Source: Bacteroidota bacterium (GTDB taxonomy: Bacteria; Bacteroidota; Bacteroidia; Bacteroidales; WCHB1-69). From it: a DNA stretch of 9,361 nt. This document shows positions 1 to 7,464 of the stretch, piece by piece (the first letter of the stretch is position 1; each line of letters begins with the position of its first letter). Under the pieces are notes generated by a model. That model was not told the origin of the DNA. It ran no database searches and was given only the letters and a program-made list of their open reading frames with translations. Made by a program: the position numbers and the translations under genes. The stretch is taken from contig JAEWNB010000080.1 in the NCBI GenBank assembly GCA_023392945.1, forward strand, positions 1 to 9,361, read 5' to 3'.

Positions 1-150
1 CAGCCACAGGTTCTTCAGCCACAGGTTCTTCAGCAACAGGTTCTTCAGCAACGGGTTCTTCAGCAACGGGTTCCTCAGCAACGGGTTCTTAAACAACAGG
101 TTCCTCAGCAACGGGTTCCTCAGCAACAGGTTCCTCAGCAACAGGTTCCT
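1..150 (-). repeat. Ten-copy 15-bp tandem repeat encoding VAEEP units
   Basis: Ten consecutive 15-bp units run from 1 to 150 with plus-strand consensus CAGCAACAGGTTCTT. On the minus strand each reads GTT GCT GAA GAA CC(N), giving Val-Ala-Glu-Glu-Pro. Units differ mainly at synonymous or near-synonymous sites (A/G at unit position 8, T/C at 14, A/C at 5). The unit at 91-105 begins AAACAAC instead of CAGCAAC. Its C91A change turns a GAA codon into TAA, and its G93A change turns Ala into Val. The array probably continues past position 1. Because the unit is a multiple of three, gain or loss of copies changes protein length without shifting the frame. Confidence 0.95.
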
Positions 151-280
151 CAATTGGCATTCCATTTGAATTAATATCAACTAATTCCGTATTGTTTTGG
201 TCTTCAACAGAAGCACCGGAATTCACCACAAGATCTTGATTTTCATCATTTTCGGGGTGGAGAAGGTCTTTTGATTCCAT
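89..280 (-). CDS. Acidic VAEEP-repeat protein, N-terminal part, interrupted by an in-frame stop
   Basis: The reading frame starts at an ATG (278-280) and codes 63 residues. A polar acidic head (MESKDLLHPENDENQ) is followed, from about residue 43, by VAEEP pentapeptide repeats, and the frame ends at TAA (89-91). The same frame stays open after the TAA to the window edge and keeps encoding VAEEP units. The real gene is therefore probably longer, and this is either a broken gene, a sequencing error or an early stop. There is no signal peptide or membrane segment, so a cytoplasmic protein is likely. It follows recO by 61 nt and has its own promoter-like site at 330-337. From memory, DUF349 proteins of Bacteroidota have similar acidic, repetitive N-termini, so the missing part could be one. 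That is a weak guess because no conserved domain is visible here. I do not recognise a function. Confidence 0.55.
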   Translation of the reverse strand: MESKDLLHPENDENQDLVVNSGASVEDQNNTELVDINSNGMPIEEPVAEEPVAEEPVAEEPVV

Positions 281-329
281 AAATAGTAATCTTAAAATTA
301 ATAATTAGTATGTTTGAAAAAATAGTTTG

Positions 330-337
330 CAAAGATA
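330..337 (-). promoter_or_regulatory. Bacteroidota-type promoter for the VAEEP-repeat gene
   Basis: The minus strand reads TATCTTTG, an exact match to the -7 consensus TAnnTTTG of the Bacteroidota primary sigma factor. A TTG at 359-361 (minus) lies 21 nt upstream, the expected place for the -33 TTTG element, and falls inside the last codons of recO. The predicted transcript would start near 323-325, giving a leader of roughly 45 nt before the ATG at 280. This suggests that the repeat gene can be transcribed separately from recO. Confidence 0.6.
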
Positions 338-341
338 TAAA

Positions 342-1064
342 TTAATTAAGTATATCAGCAATAATTTCTACTGATTCAATATTTTTAATATGTTCATTAT
401 GAAGTTTGAAATAGTAAATTAATCCGTGAAGTAATTCATTTCGGACTGATTTTGCTGGGTAAATGCCGTAATGTTGATTATCCATCGAATTTAAAAGTTC
501 ATTAAGGTATGAAGATGCTTTTTGGGAGAGTATATTTTGATTTTCAAAAAATAAAGGACCATAAAACCCGATGTCAAAATTAAAATAACAATTTTTCTCT
601 GAATATTGGTTGTCTGGACAGAATCCAAGTATTTTTGATAGTTGAATCATGAATTTGATATGAATGTCAGTTAAAATTTCTTCATTATCAAGTTTCATTA
701 TGTTTTCTTCAAGAAATGCAAAAAGAGCAGCATCTTCTCCGGCATCAATCAGCAATTTATAGAGCAATTCATTATAAAAGATCAGTAGAGAAATTCTTAT
801 GTTATCAAAGGGGATTTTAGAAAAATGGTAGTAATGATTTATTTCTTTAATAAAATGTAATTGACTATTCTTTTTATTTTCAAAGTTTATTTCTACTAGT
901 GCAAGTGGTTCAAAATGAGCAATGTTAAATTTGTTGTTTTTAGAAAAAGCATTTTTAATAATAAAGGAGAGTGTTCCAAATTTTTCAGTGTATAATTTAA
1001 CAATAATTGCGTGATCACCATATTTGGTTTTATGGATAACAATACCTTTAGTGCAAGCTAACAT
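342..1064 (-). CDS. recO: DNA repair protein RecO
   Basis: This gene codes 240 residues and is the recombination mediator that, with RecR, loads RecA onto SSB-coated single-stranded DNA in RecF-pathway repair. The start MLACTKGIVIHKTKYGD matches the family N-terminus (an OB-fold of about 80 residues), so I chose the ATG at 1062-1064. An upstream in-frame ATG at 1179-1181 would add 39 non-homologous residues overlapping porZ. The rest is mostly helical, and the family C-terminal pattern appears at about 207-225 (SVRNELLHGLIYYFKLHNE). Only two cysteines lie in the central region (C149, C159), so the four-cysteine zinc site of some RecO proteins is absent. The length is normal for the phylum. 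The gene begins 7 nt after the porZ stop, which suggests co-transcription with porZ. Confidence 0.9.
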   Translation of the reverse strand: MLACTKGIVIHKTKYGDHAIIVKLYTEKFGTLSFIIKNAFSKNNKFNIAHFEPLALVEINFENKKNSQLHFIKEINHYYHFSKIPFDNIRISLLIFYNELLYKLLIDAGEDAALFAFLEENIMKLDNEEILTDIHIKFMIQLSKILGFCPDNQYSEKNCYFNFDIGFYGPLFFENQNILSQKASSYLNELLNSMDNQHYGIYPAKSVRNELLHGLIYYFKLHNEHIKNIESVEIIADILN

Positions 1065-1071
1065 AATGGGA

Positions 1072-3393
1072 TCAATTAATGAAAAGTATTTTGGCAACTT
1101 TCTTTTCTTTTCCGGTCTTGTCTGAAGCAAAAACAAAATAGACTCCGGTTGCAGGTCTATTGCCATAAAAATCTTTACCATCCCAAATCAATTCTCCTCC
1201 ATTTGCATATCCCTGCCAAACAAGTTTCCCTGAAGCATCTACAATTTTGCAAAAAGATTTTTCCATCAGTCCACTTACCGCAATTACGCCGTTATAAGTA
1301 TCTCTGACAGGATTTGGAAAAACCAAAGCTTCTTCGAAATCGTCTTTACCAAAGGTGGCTGTTCCTCTGTAGGATATTACCCCATTGGTTGTGCCAAAAA
1401 ATACTTCGCCATTTTCATGATTAATAGCAATGGAGGTTATTTGGTTAGAAAAAAGAGGGGAATTATCTTCGTTAAAATGCAAAAGTTCTTTAGTGCCGTC
1501 TTCGGAGATAAGAAAGACTCCGGCTTTTGAGGTGCCAATCCATTTTCTGTTAGCCCCATCTACAGCAATAGCAGTTATTGATTCAAATTCCAATAGATTT
1601 TGAACATAGACAGTATCATCTGTTGGAATAGTTTGTTCTACCAAAATGTTTTGTGCATATAAAGTGTTGGAAAAAGCATAGGATGAATTGTAAATAACCT
1701 TAATGCCTTGTTCAGTTCCAATCCAGATTTCATCTCCTTCTTTATCTGCCGCAAGACAACTTATAGTAGCTGTTTGTACATTTGCGTAGCTGTTCAAATC
1801 AATACTCCTCACTTTATCATCGCTGCTATTGCTGATGGTATTATTGTCATTATAAACTATTAACTGGTTTGACCGAGGAAATGAAATCCATTTATAGTTA
1901 TTTGGATCTACAAGTACATGTTCAGCAACGACACCTGATGTACTGGTAATATAAGGACTAAGGCTGAATGAAGCCCAGGTTCCGTCACTTTTGATCACTT
2001 TAAGAGGGTAGGGGGTTTGACTGTTTGTCATCCAAAGGTTGTTGTTATTGTCAAAACACAATCCGGATACAAAAATTAAATTGTTTGAGCTTTGCAGTGG
2101 ACTATTTTCGGTGGTGTAGTTTTGTACTATATGACCATCTTTAAACTTAAAAAGTCCTGAGCCCCAGCTGCCAATATAAAATTCATTGGAATTTCGGGGG
2201 TTGATGACAACTTTTGTTAAATCGTGTGCATCGGGAAAGGCACTGAAATCGTAAATATTACAATTCCATGTTTCGTTAGCAAAATAACTTATAAAGGGTG
2301 GAAAATAAGATATTCCCCAACCTGATCTAGTCCCCGGGACTGCGGCAACTACTCCGTTGGAGCAGTCAATACTTTCAACCATCTCAGAACAAGGACCATT
2401 AGCAGTAAAAATCGCACTATAAGTATATGGTCTGTTTAGATAGATAAGTCCCATATAGTCATCTGCTACCCAGATGTCTTCTTTTCCGTCAAAAATTGCC
2501 TGTCGTGCCTGCTCTAAAATAGAACCGTCACTCCATGTTCCATAATAGGTCTGTATCTCATTTGTGTCATAGACATGAACACAATTCCAGTCACAAACAA
2601 GCAATTCATCGTCAGTGGCATCAATTGAGCGAACAATATGAGAATAGATTGTTGAATCATAATTCCATACTCCTCCGTCCATCACAAAAATCGAATCTTT
2701 TAAAACTAAATTGCCGTTTTTGTTTGCATAAAGACGGTTATGAAATGTTTGAATCATGTTATAATCAAACTCCCCAAGTTCATCTTCAAATTTCCATTCG
2801 GCAAAATCCATTACTCGGATATTATCAGTCTCAATGTTAAAAATTCCCTTTGCGGTAGTTAGATAGTATTTGTTGTTTAATATAGTAAAGTCCTTTACTT
2901 CATATATTTCATTGTTTCTTGTTGTAAACCATGTGTCTTGAATGGTATAGTTTTGCAAATTAATTAATACTACCCCAAATGCACAGGATAGAAATGCTAT
3001 ATCTTCATTGACATATATATTATTAATTTTTTTTGATCCTATTAGCTGTTTATTCTTTATATCAGCAACATTGAAAAGTTTGTCATTTTTTATAAAGTCA
3101 AGATTGGAGTTAGAATATGCAATGATTAAAACATCATTCTCTTTTGAATAATAAATCATTGAAATTCCTACTTCCGAAAGACCGTCAATTTTAGACCAGG
3201 AACTAACTTCTCTGTCTGATTTTTTCAGTAACATAAGGCTTTTATTTGTAGCAGCATAGATGTAGTCTGATGTGGAAGCTACCGAATGAAAAGATTTATA
3301 AGGCAAATGAGAGCGAAAAGTTCCAATCGGTATTTGCGCCTTCAACATCCCTATGTTAAGGAAAATCAATAGAAAAGTTATTATATTTCTCAT
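1072..3393 (-). CDS. porZ: Type IX secretion system surface protein PorZ
   Basis: This gene codes 773 residues, close to the known PorZ length. PorZ is a cell-surface component of the T9SS attachment complex (with PorU, PorV and PorQ), which processes cargo and attaches it to anionic LPS. A signal peptide is clear (MRNIITFLLIFLNIGMLKA, then Q20). The mature N-terminus IPIGTFRSHLPY and the following SKIDGLSEVGIS and DIKNKQLIGSKKINNIY segments match the PorZ N-terminal propeller as I remember it. Later blades carry the WIGT/FGT repeats of two-component-regulator-type propellers. Residues about 690-773 form a T9SS C-terminal domain: FPNP at 692-695, then SGKLVWQG, WDGKD, ATGVYFVF and a final KILFIN. 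I chose the ATG at 3391-3393 because it opens the signal peptide; the longer frame uses a TTG at 3423. The gene lies between the permease (49 nt) and recO (7 nt). The family call is strong; the exact subtype rests on remembered similarity. Confidence 0.88.
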   Translation of the reverse strand: MRNIITFLLIFLNIGMLKAQIPIGTFRSHLPYKSFHSVASTSDYIYAATNKSLMLLKKSDREVSSWSKIDGLSEVGISMIYYSKENDVLIIAYSNSNLDFIKNDKLFNVADIKNKQLIGSKKINNIYVNEDIAFLSCAFGVVLINLQNYTIQDTWFTTRNNEIYEVKDFTILNNKYYLTTAKGIFNIETDNIRVMDFAEWKFEDELGEFDYNMIQTFHNRLYANKNGNLVLKDSIFVMDGGVWNYDSTIYSHIVRSIDATDDELLVCDWNCVHVYDTNEIQTYYGTWSDGSILEQARQAIFDGKEDIWVADDYMGLIYLNRPYTYSAIFTANGPCSEMVESIDCSNGVVAAVPGTRSGWGISYFPPFISYFANETWNCNIYDFSAFPDAHDLTKVVINPRNSNEFYIGSWGSGLFKFKDGHIVQNYTTENSPLQSSNNLIFVSGLCFDNNNNLWMTNSQTPYPLKVIKSDGTWASFSLSPYITSTSGVVAEHVLVDPNNYKWISFPRSNQLIVYNDNNTISNSSDDKVRSIDLNSYANVQTATISCLAADKEGDEIWIGTEQGIKVIYNSSYAFSNTLYAQNILVEQTIPTDDTVYVQNLLEFESITAIAVDGANRKWIGTSKAGVFLISEDGTKELLHFNEDNSPLFSNQITSIAINHENGEVFFGTTNGVISYRGTATFGKDDFEEALVFPNPVRDTYNGVIAVSGLMEKSFCKIVDASGKLVWQGYANGGELIWDGKDFYGNRPATGVYFVFASDKTGKEKKVAKILFIN

Positions 3394-3401
3394 GAATATC
3401 G

Positions 3402-3419
3402 TTTTTTTTTTCAAGTATA
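3402..3419 (-). promoter_or_regulatory. Possible promoter and A10 tract just upstream of porZ
   Basis: The minus strand reads TATACTTG at 3412-3419, one base off the -7 consensus TAnnTTTG. It is followed at once by ten A residues (3402-3411) and then CGATATTC before the ATG. No good -33 TTTG is seen at the proper distance, and the leader would be only about 12 nt. It may be a weak internal promoter for porZ-recO, or simply AT-rich spacer. Confidence 0.25.
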
Positions 3420-3442
3420 ACAATTTTTAAACAAGATTATTA

Positions 3443-4687
3443 CTAGTTGATGATATTTTTTAAAAGCGTTTTTTTGATTACTTTTGTTGGAATCCATGAA
3501 GCTAATAAGCTGATTAATAAAATTGTGATGAAAACAATAATAAAGTCAGCTGCCTCCATCGAAACCGGATAATAGTTTAGAATGAAATTTCCCTCCCCGC
3601 TCCCAAATCTTACAATATGGAATGCCTGCTGAATGAAACAAATAAAAGATCCTAAAATCATTCCGGCTACTCCTCCTAAAAATGAGATACACATCCCTTC
3701 AAAAATAAAAATTTTTCCAATAAGCGAAGATTTAGCGCCTAAGCTATTAAAGACGGTGATGTCAGATTTTTTTTCAATTATTAGCATTCCCAGTGTCCCA
3801 ATAATATTAAATGTTGCTACTACCATTATAAAGGCAAGAATGAAAAAGATAATTAGTTTCTCTGATTTCATTGTCTTAAAGAGTAACTCCTCTTGTTGAA
3901 ATTTATTTTGAACCTGATAGCGATTCCCCAAAATGGTTTCTATTTTTTCCTGACAGTCATTGCCGGCAGTATTATTTTTTAATTTTACTTCCATTGAGGT
4001 AACTTCACCCTCATAATCCATCAACTCTCTGATAAAATCAATCGAGCAAAAAATGTACTCTTCATCATACTGAGTGTATGTGGCAAATACACCTGAAGGA
4101 ATTAAGTATCGTACATTGAATGCATCAGCAGAATTGATGAGATTCTTTTTAGTGCGTTTAGGATAATATACCTTTAGCATTTTATTGCTATTAAGATTTA
4201 TCTGAAGTGTTCCTGCCGTGACGGCTCCCATTACAGTGTAATTGTACTCCCCTCTTCCTAAAGAAAAATCTCCGTCAATCAGCAAGGTGTCGGTCCTGTT
4301 TATACGTATATAATTGTCTGAAATTCCCTTTAAATTTACCAATGTCTGTCTGTCATCATAACTGATAAGAGCTAAATCGGAAACAACTTCCTGAACAGAT
4401 TCAACTTCCTCCAAAGATTGGATTTTCTGCATTGGAAAAGAATCAACGGAAAAAGATTTCCCTTCAATAAGTTTAATTTCTAAGTCAGGATTGAAGGAAT
4501 TAAAACATCCTGAAATAAAATTCTCCATTCCGTTGAAAACTGAAAGAATGAGGATGAGAGCCGCTGTGCTAACCATTATCCCTATTGTGGATATGATGGA
4601 TATTATGTTGATGATATTATGTTTCTTTTTTGAAAATAAATATCTCCAAGCAATAAAAAAAGCGGTTTTGTTGCTAGTACTTTTCAA
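3443..4687 (-). CDS. LolC/LolE-type ABC transporter permease (FtsX family)
   Basis: This gene codes 414 residues, the usual length for LolC/LolE-like permeases, which are inner-membrane subunits that with an ATPase partner release lipoproteins toward the outer membrane. The N-terminus has the family pattern FFIAWRYLFSKKKHNIINIISIIS with a first membrane segment at about 24-52. A large periplasmic domain follows (about 55-275). Three C-terminal segments at about 278-304, 323-354 and 380-400 form the FtsX domain. The loop EKKSDITVFNSLGAKSSLIGKIF (about 305-327) fits the family's ATPase-coupling region. No ATG exists near the N-terminus; the first internal Met is residue 38, inside the first helix. 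The start must be TTG at 4685-4687 (or ATT at 4688-4690), directly after the rbfA TAG, implying translational coupling. No ATPase gene is adjacent. The lipoprotein role is inferred from the family; another FtsX-type substrate is possible. Confidence 0.85.
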   Translation of the reverse strand: MKSTSNKTAFFIAWRYLFSKKKHNIINIISIISTIGIMVSTAALILILSVFNGMENFISGCFNSFNPDLEIKLIEGKSFSVDSFPMQKIQSLEEVESVQEVVSDLALISYDDRQTLVNLKGISDNYIRINRTDTLLIDGDFSLGRGEYNYTVMGAVTAGTLQINLNSNKMLKVYYPKRTKKNLINSADAFNVRYLIPSGVFATYTQYDEEYIFCSIDFIRELMDYEGEVTSMEVKLKNNTAGNDCQEKIETILGNRYQVQNKFQQEELLFKTMKSEKLIIFFILAFIMVVATFNIIGTLGMLIIEKKSDITVFNSLGAKSSLIGKIFIFEGMCISFLGGVAGMILGSFICFIQQAFHIVRFGSGEGNFILNYYPVSMEAADFIIVFITILLISLLASWIPTKVIKKTLLKNIIN

Positions 4688-4690
4688 AAT

Positions 4691-5026
4691 CTATTCTTTC
4701 AGGAGTTTCTCAATATTTTCAATGTAATCTAAAGAATCATCTAAGAAAAACTCAAGTTGAGGAATAATGCGGATTTGATTTTTTATTTTTTGCCCAAGAC
4801 GAAAACGAATTTCTTTGGTGTTGCTGCGAATTGTTTTTATGACTAATTCGGAATCCTTGGCATTGTATATACTAAGATAGGAACGGGCTATTGATAAATC
4901 TTTTGTAACTGTAGTCTTAGTCACAGTTATCATACAACCGTATATTGAAGTGCCATCCTTTAGGAATATATCTGCAAGCTCTTTTTTGATGAGTTGTGAA
5001 ATTTTCAATTGTCGCGTTGTATCCAT
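4691..5026 (-). CDS. rbfA: 30S ribosome-binding factor RbfA
   Basis: This gene codes 111 residues. RbfA is a small KH-fold protein that binds the immature 30S subunit and helps 16S rRNA processing, and is often needed for growth in the cold. The sequence MDTTRQLKISQLIKKELADIF, followed by MITVTKTTVTKDLSIARSYLSIY and then RLGQKIKNQIRIIPQLEFFLDDSLDY, follows the family pattern from end to end. I chose the ATG at 5024-5026. A longer frame from ATG 5057-5059 would add 11 residues (MYFCNDLNKKR) unlike the family, and that codon lies upstream of the likely -7 element. The TAG stop at 4691-4693 is followed after 3 nt, in the same frame, by the TTG start of the permease. It appears to be the first gene of the minus-strand operon, divergent from iorA. 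Confidence 0.92.
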   Translation of the reverse strand: MDTTRQLKISQLIKKELADIFLKDGTSIYGCMITVTKTTVTKDLSIARSYLSIYNAKDSELVIKTIRSNTKEIRFRLGQKIKNQIRIIPQLEFFLDDSLDYIENIEKLLKE

Positions 5027-5048
5027 TCTTTTTTTATTTAAATCGTTG

Positions 5049-5056
5049 CAAAAATA
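5049..5056 (-). promoter_or_regulatory. Likely promoter of the rbfA operon
   Basis: The minus strand reads TATTTTTG, matching the -7 consensus TAnnTTTG. The predicted transcript would start near 5042-5044 and reach the ATG at 5026 after a leader of about 18 nt. No clear -33 TTTG is seen. The site overlaps the alternative upstream ATG (5057-5059), which argues for the shorter RbfA. Confidence 0.5.
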
Positions 5057-5134
5057 CATATTTTTGTTTAATTAAAGGCCTTACAATATAGATTGAGTGA
5101 ATTACATATATTATATTTTTAAAAATAATTATTG

Positions 5135-5142
5135 TATCTTTG
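5135..5142 (+). promoter_or_regulatory. Likely promoter of iorAB
   Basis: The plus strand reads TATCTTTG, an exact match to the Bacteroidota -7 consensus TAnnTTTG, in a very AT-rich region that lacks an obvious -33 TTTG. A start near 5149 would leave a leader of about 65 nt before the iorA ATG at 5215. No Shine-Dalgarno sequence is present, which is usual for this phylum. Confidence 0.5.
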
Positions 5143-5214
5143 CATAAGTTAATTATAGAGATAAAAGTTAAAATAAAATATTGATAATCAATTAATTATT
5201 AAAATATAAACATT

Positions 5215-6816
5215 ATGTCTAAACACCTTTTTTTAGGAGATGAAGCTATCGCTCAGGCTGCTTTGGATGCGGGTCTTTCAGGAGTTTATGCTTACCCGGG
5301 AACTCCTTCTACGGAGATAACCGAATTTATTCAACATTCCAAACAGGCTAAAGAGGGAAATGTCCATAGCATATGGGCCGGTAATGAAAAAACTGCCATG
5401 GAGTCTGCAATCGGGATGTCCTATGCTGGAAAGAAAGCTATGGTTTGTATGAAACATGTTGGTCTTAACGTGGCTGCCGACCCTTTTATGAATGCTGCTA
5501 TTACCGGTGCTAATGGAGGTTTGGTGGTGGTAGTTGCTGATGACCCCTCAATGCACTCTTCTCAGGATGAACAAGATTCTCGCTATTACGGAAAATTTGC
5601 CTTTGTGCCGGTTTTTGAACCGTCAAATCAACAGGAAGCTTATGATATGACTTATGATGCTTTTGATTTCTCAGAGAAACATAAGGTGCTTGTGATGATT
5701 CGTATTACCACACGTATGGCCCATTCCCGCTCCGGAGTTGAAAGGAAAGCCATTAAGCCGCAAAATACCATTCATCTTCACTCTAATCCAAAACAGTTTA
5801 TCCTATTGCCCGCTATTGCTAAGGTAAATTATAAGCAATTACTTGACAAACAGCCGGCATTGGAAGAAGAATCTGAAAATTCATCTTACAACCACTTCTT
5901 TGAAGGAAAAGATAAATCTATGGGAATTATCGCTTCAGGGATAGGATATAACTATTTGATGGAATGTTATGTTGGAACATCTTGTCCATATCCTGTGCTT
6001 AAAATTTCTCAATATCCTTTACCCAAAAAATTGATTACCCGTTTGGTTGACGAATGTGAATCAGTTATGGTAATTGAAGAAGGTTATCCTATTATTGAGG
6101 AACAATTAAGGGGTTTGTTGAATAGAACCGGCATTATTAAAGGAAGACTGGATGGAACTTTGCCACGAATGGGCGAACTGAATCCTAATGTAGTTGGCAT
6201 TGCTTTGGGCTTTCCACAGGAACAAGGTGCTCCCATCCCCGCAATTGTCGTTCCCAGACCTCCTGCGCTTTGCAATGGCTGTCCTCATATTGATACATAC
6301 AACGCGCTCAATGAGGCAATGGAAAAATATGGTAAAGGGAAAGTCTTTGCAGATATCGGCTGCTACACTTTAGGCGCTTTGCCACCGTATAATGCTATTT
6401 ATTCTACGGTGGATATGGGTGCTTCTATTACAATGGCTAAAGGTGCTGCAGATGCCGGCCTGCTGCCAGCAATTGCTGTTATCGGTGACTCAACATTTAC
6501 TCACAGCGGGATGACATCTCTTTTGGATGCAATCTATGAAAATACCCCGATTACGGTACTAATTCTTGATAATAGTACTACCGGTATGACCGGAGGTCAG
6601 GATTCCCATGCTCTTGGTAAGATTGGTTCCATCTGCAAAGGATTGGGCGTTGAAGAAGAGCATATTCGTGAAATTAAACCTTTGAAAAACAGACATCTTG
6701 AAAATTTGAAAGTAATAGAAGAAGAAATTGAATATCAAGGTGTTTCTGTGATAATACCTACTCGTGAATGTGTTCAAACTTTGAGCAAAAGAATGAAAGC
6801 TAAAGCTAAAGCGTAG
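5215..6816 (+). CDS. iorA: Indolepyruvate:ferredoxin oxidoreductase, alpha subunit
   Basis: This gene codes 533 residues. With IorB the enzyme converts indolepyruvate and other arylpyruvates plus CoA to the aryl-acetyl-CoA, CO2 and reduced ferredoxin, the oxidative step in aromatic amino-acid fermentation (it can run in reverse). The N-terminal pyrimidine-binding part includes VYAYPGTPSTEI at 24-35 and GNEKTAMESAIGMSYAGKK. The conserved cysteine motif CNGCPH is at 353-358. The thiamine-diphosphate/Mg2+ site has GDSTF at 424-428 and DNSTTGMTGGQ from 452. The protein ends soon after the conserved REC segment, so the C-terminal two-[4Fe-4S] ferredoxin domain of the roughly 600-650-residue archaeal-type IorA is missing. 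As I recall, a short form of this kind is common in Bacteroidota. The ATG at 5215 gives the family start MSKHLFLGDEAIAQAA. iorB follows 56 nt downstream. Confidence 0.95.
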   Translation: MSKHLFLGDEAIAQAALDAGLSGVYAYPGTPSTEITEFIQHSKQAKEGNVHSIWAGNEKTAMESAIGMSYAGKKAMVCMKHVGLNVAADPFMNAAITGANGGLVVVVADDPSMHSSQDEQDSRYYGKFAFVPVFEPSNQQEAYDMTYDAFDFSEKHKVLVMIRITTRMAHSRSGVERKAIKPQNTIHLHSNPKQFILLPAIAKVNYKQLLDKQPALEEESENSSYNHFFEGKDKSMGIIASGIGYNYLMECYVGTSCPYPVLKISQYPLPKKLITRLVDECESVMVIEEGYPIIEEQLRGLLNRTGIIKGRLDGTLPRMGELNPNVVGIALGFPQEQGAPIPAIVVPRPPALCNGCPHIDTYNALNEAMEKYGKGKVFADIGCYTLGALPPYNAIYSTVDMGASITMAKGAADAGLLPAIAVIGDSTFTHSGMTSLLDAIYENTPITVLILDNSTTGMTGGQDSHALGKIGSICKGLGVEEEHIREIKPLKNRHLENLKVIEEEIEYQGVSVIIPTRECVQTLSKRMKAKAKA

Positions 6817-6872
6817 CTTACTTAATATTGCCCGATAAAATTTTTCTAATTAACGAATTTAATAGTATAAAA

Positions 6873-7451
6873 ATGAAAATAGATATAATATTAGCAGGTG
6901 TCGGAGGTCAGGGAATTCTTTCTATTGCCTCAATTATTGGTTATGCAGCAGTAAAAAAAGGTCTCTATATGAAACAAGCTGAGGTCCACGGAATGAGCCA
7001 ACGCGGCGGTGATGTGCAGTCTAATTTCAGAGTCGCTGATTATCCAATTGCGTCTGACCTTATCCCAATGGGAAAAGCAGACCTTATCATTTCTGTTGAA
7101 CCGATGGAGTCACTTAGATATTTGCCCTGGTTGTCTGAAGATGGAACGGTTATTACCAATGACCAGCCATTCGTCAATATAGCTAACTACCCTGATACTG
7201 AGTCTCTGAATGCCGAATTTGCGAAAATTAAAAATATTGTGGTTATCAATGCCGATCAAATTGCGAAAGATTTGGGTTCTGCCCGTTCTGCAAATATGGT
7301 TATACTGGGTGCCGCTTCTCCATTTCTGAAAATGGATTTTAAAGATATTGAAAATGCGGTTTCTGATGTTTTTGCTTCTAAAGGAGAAGAGGTGGTAAAG
7401 GTTAATCTGGCTTGCCTTAGAGCAGGACGTGAATTCGCACAGAATAAATAA
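6873..7451 (+). CDS. iorB: Indolepyruvate:ferredoxin oxidoreductase, beta subunit
   Basis: This gene codes 192 residues of the pyruvate:ferredoxin oxidoreductase gamma-type domain family and partners IorA. The start MKIDIILAGVGGQG carries the glycine-rich GVGGQG motif at 9-14. HGMSQRGGDVQSNFR at 39-53 is the second conserved signature, followed by LIPMGKADLIISVEPMESLRYL. I chose the ATG at 6873-6875 because it begins the family N-terminus; the longer frame uses a TTG at 6828 and adds 15 unrelated residues. The length is normal. It lies 56 nt after iorA with no promoter between them, so the two are very likely one transcript. The phenylacetate-CoA ligase gene often found after iorAB is absent; a 578-bp gap follows instead. 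Confidence 0.93.
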   Translation: MKIDIILAGVGGQGILSIASIIGYAAVKKGLYMKQAEVHGMSQRGGDVQSNFRVADYPIASDLIPMGKADLIISVEPMESLRYLPWLSEDGTVITNDQPFVNIANYPDTESLNAEFAKIKNIVVINADQIAKDLGSARSANMVILGAASPFLKMDFKDIENAVSDVFASKGEEVVKVNLACLRAGREFAQNK

Positions 7452-7464
7452 TTAATCCCTTTTT

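Noticed and set aside
1..150. CRISPR array
   Set aside because: The units are contiguous 15-bp repeats without unique spacers and lie in a coding frame.
1065..1181. Longer RecO start at ATG 1179-1181 overlapping porZ
   Set aside because: The extra 39 residues show no RecO character and are antisense-free read-through of the porZ C-terminal domain in another frame. The family N-terminus begins at Met 1064.
2535..2840. Plus-strand open frame of 101 codons inside porZ
   Set aside because: It lies wholly antisense to a well-supported gene, has a biased His/Gln/Ser composition, and shows no recognisable motif.
5075..5082. AAGGCCTT palindrome between the rbfA and iorA promoters as an operator
   Set aside because: An 8-bp perfect palindrome is common by chance and has no second copy or wider symmetry here.
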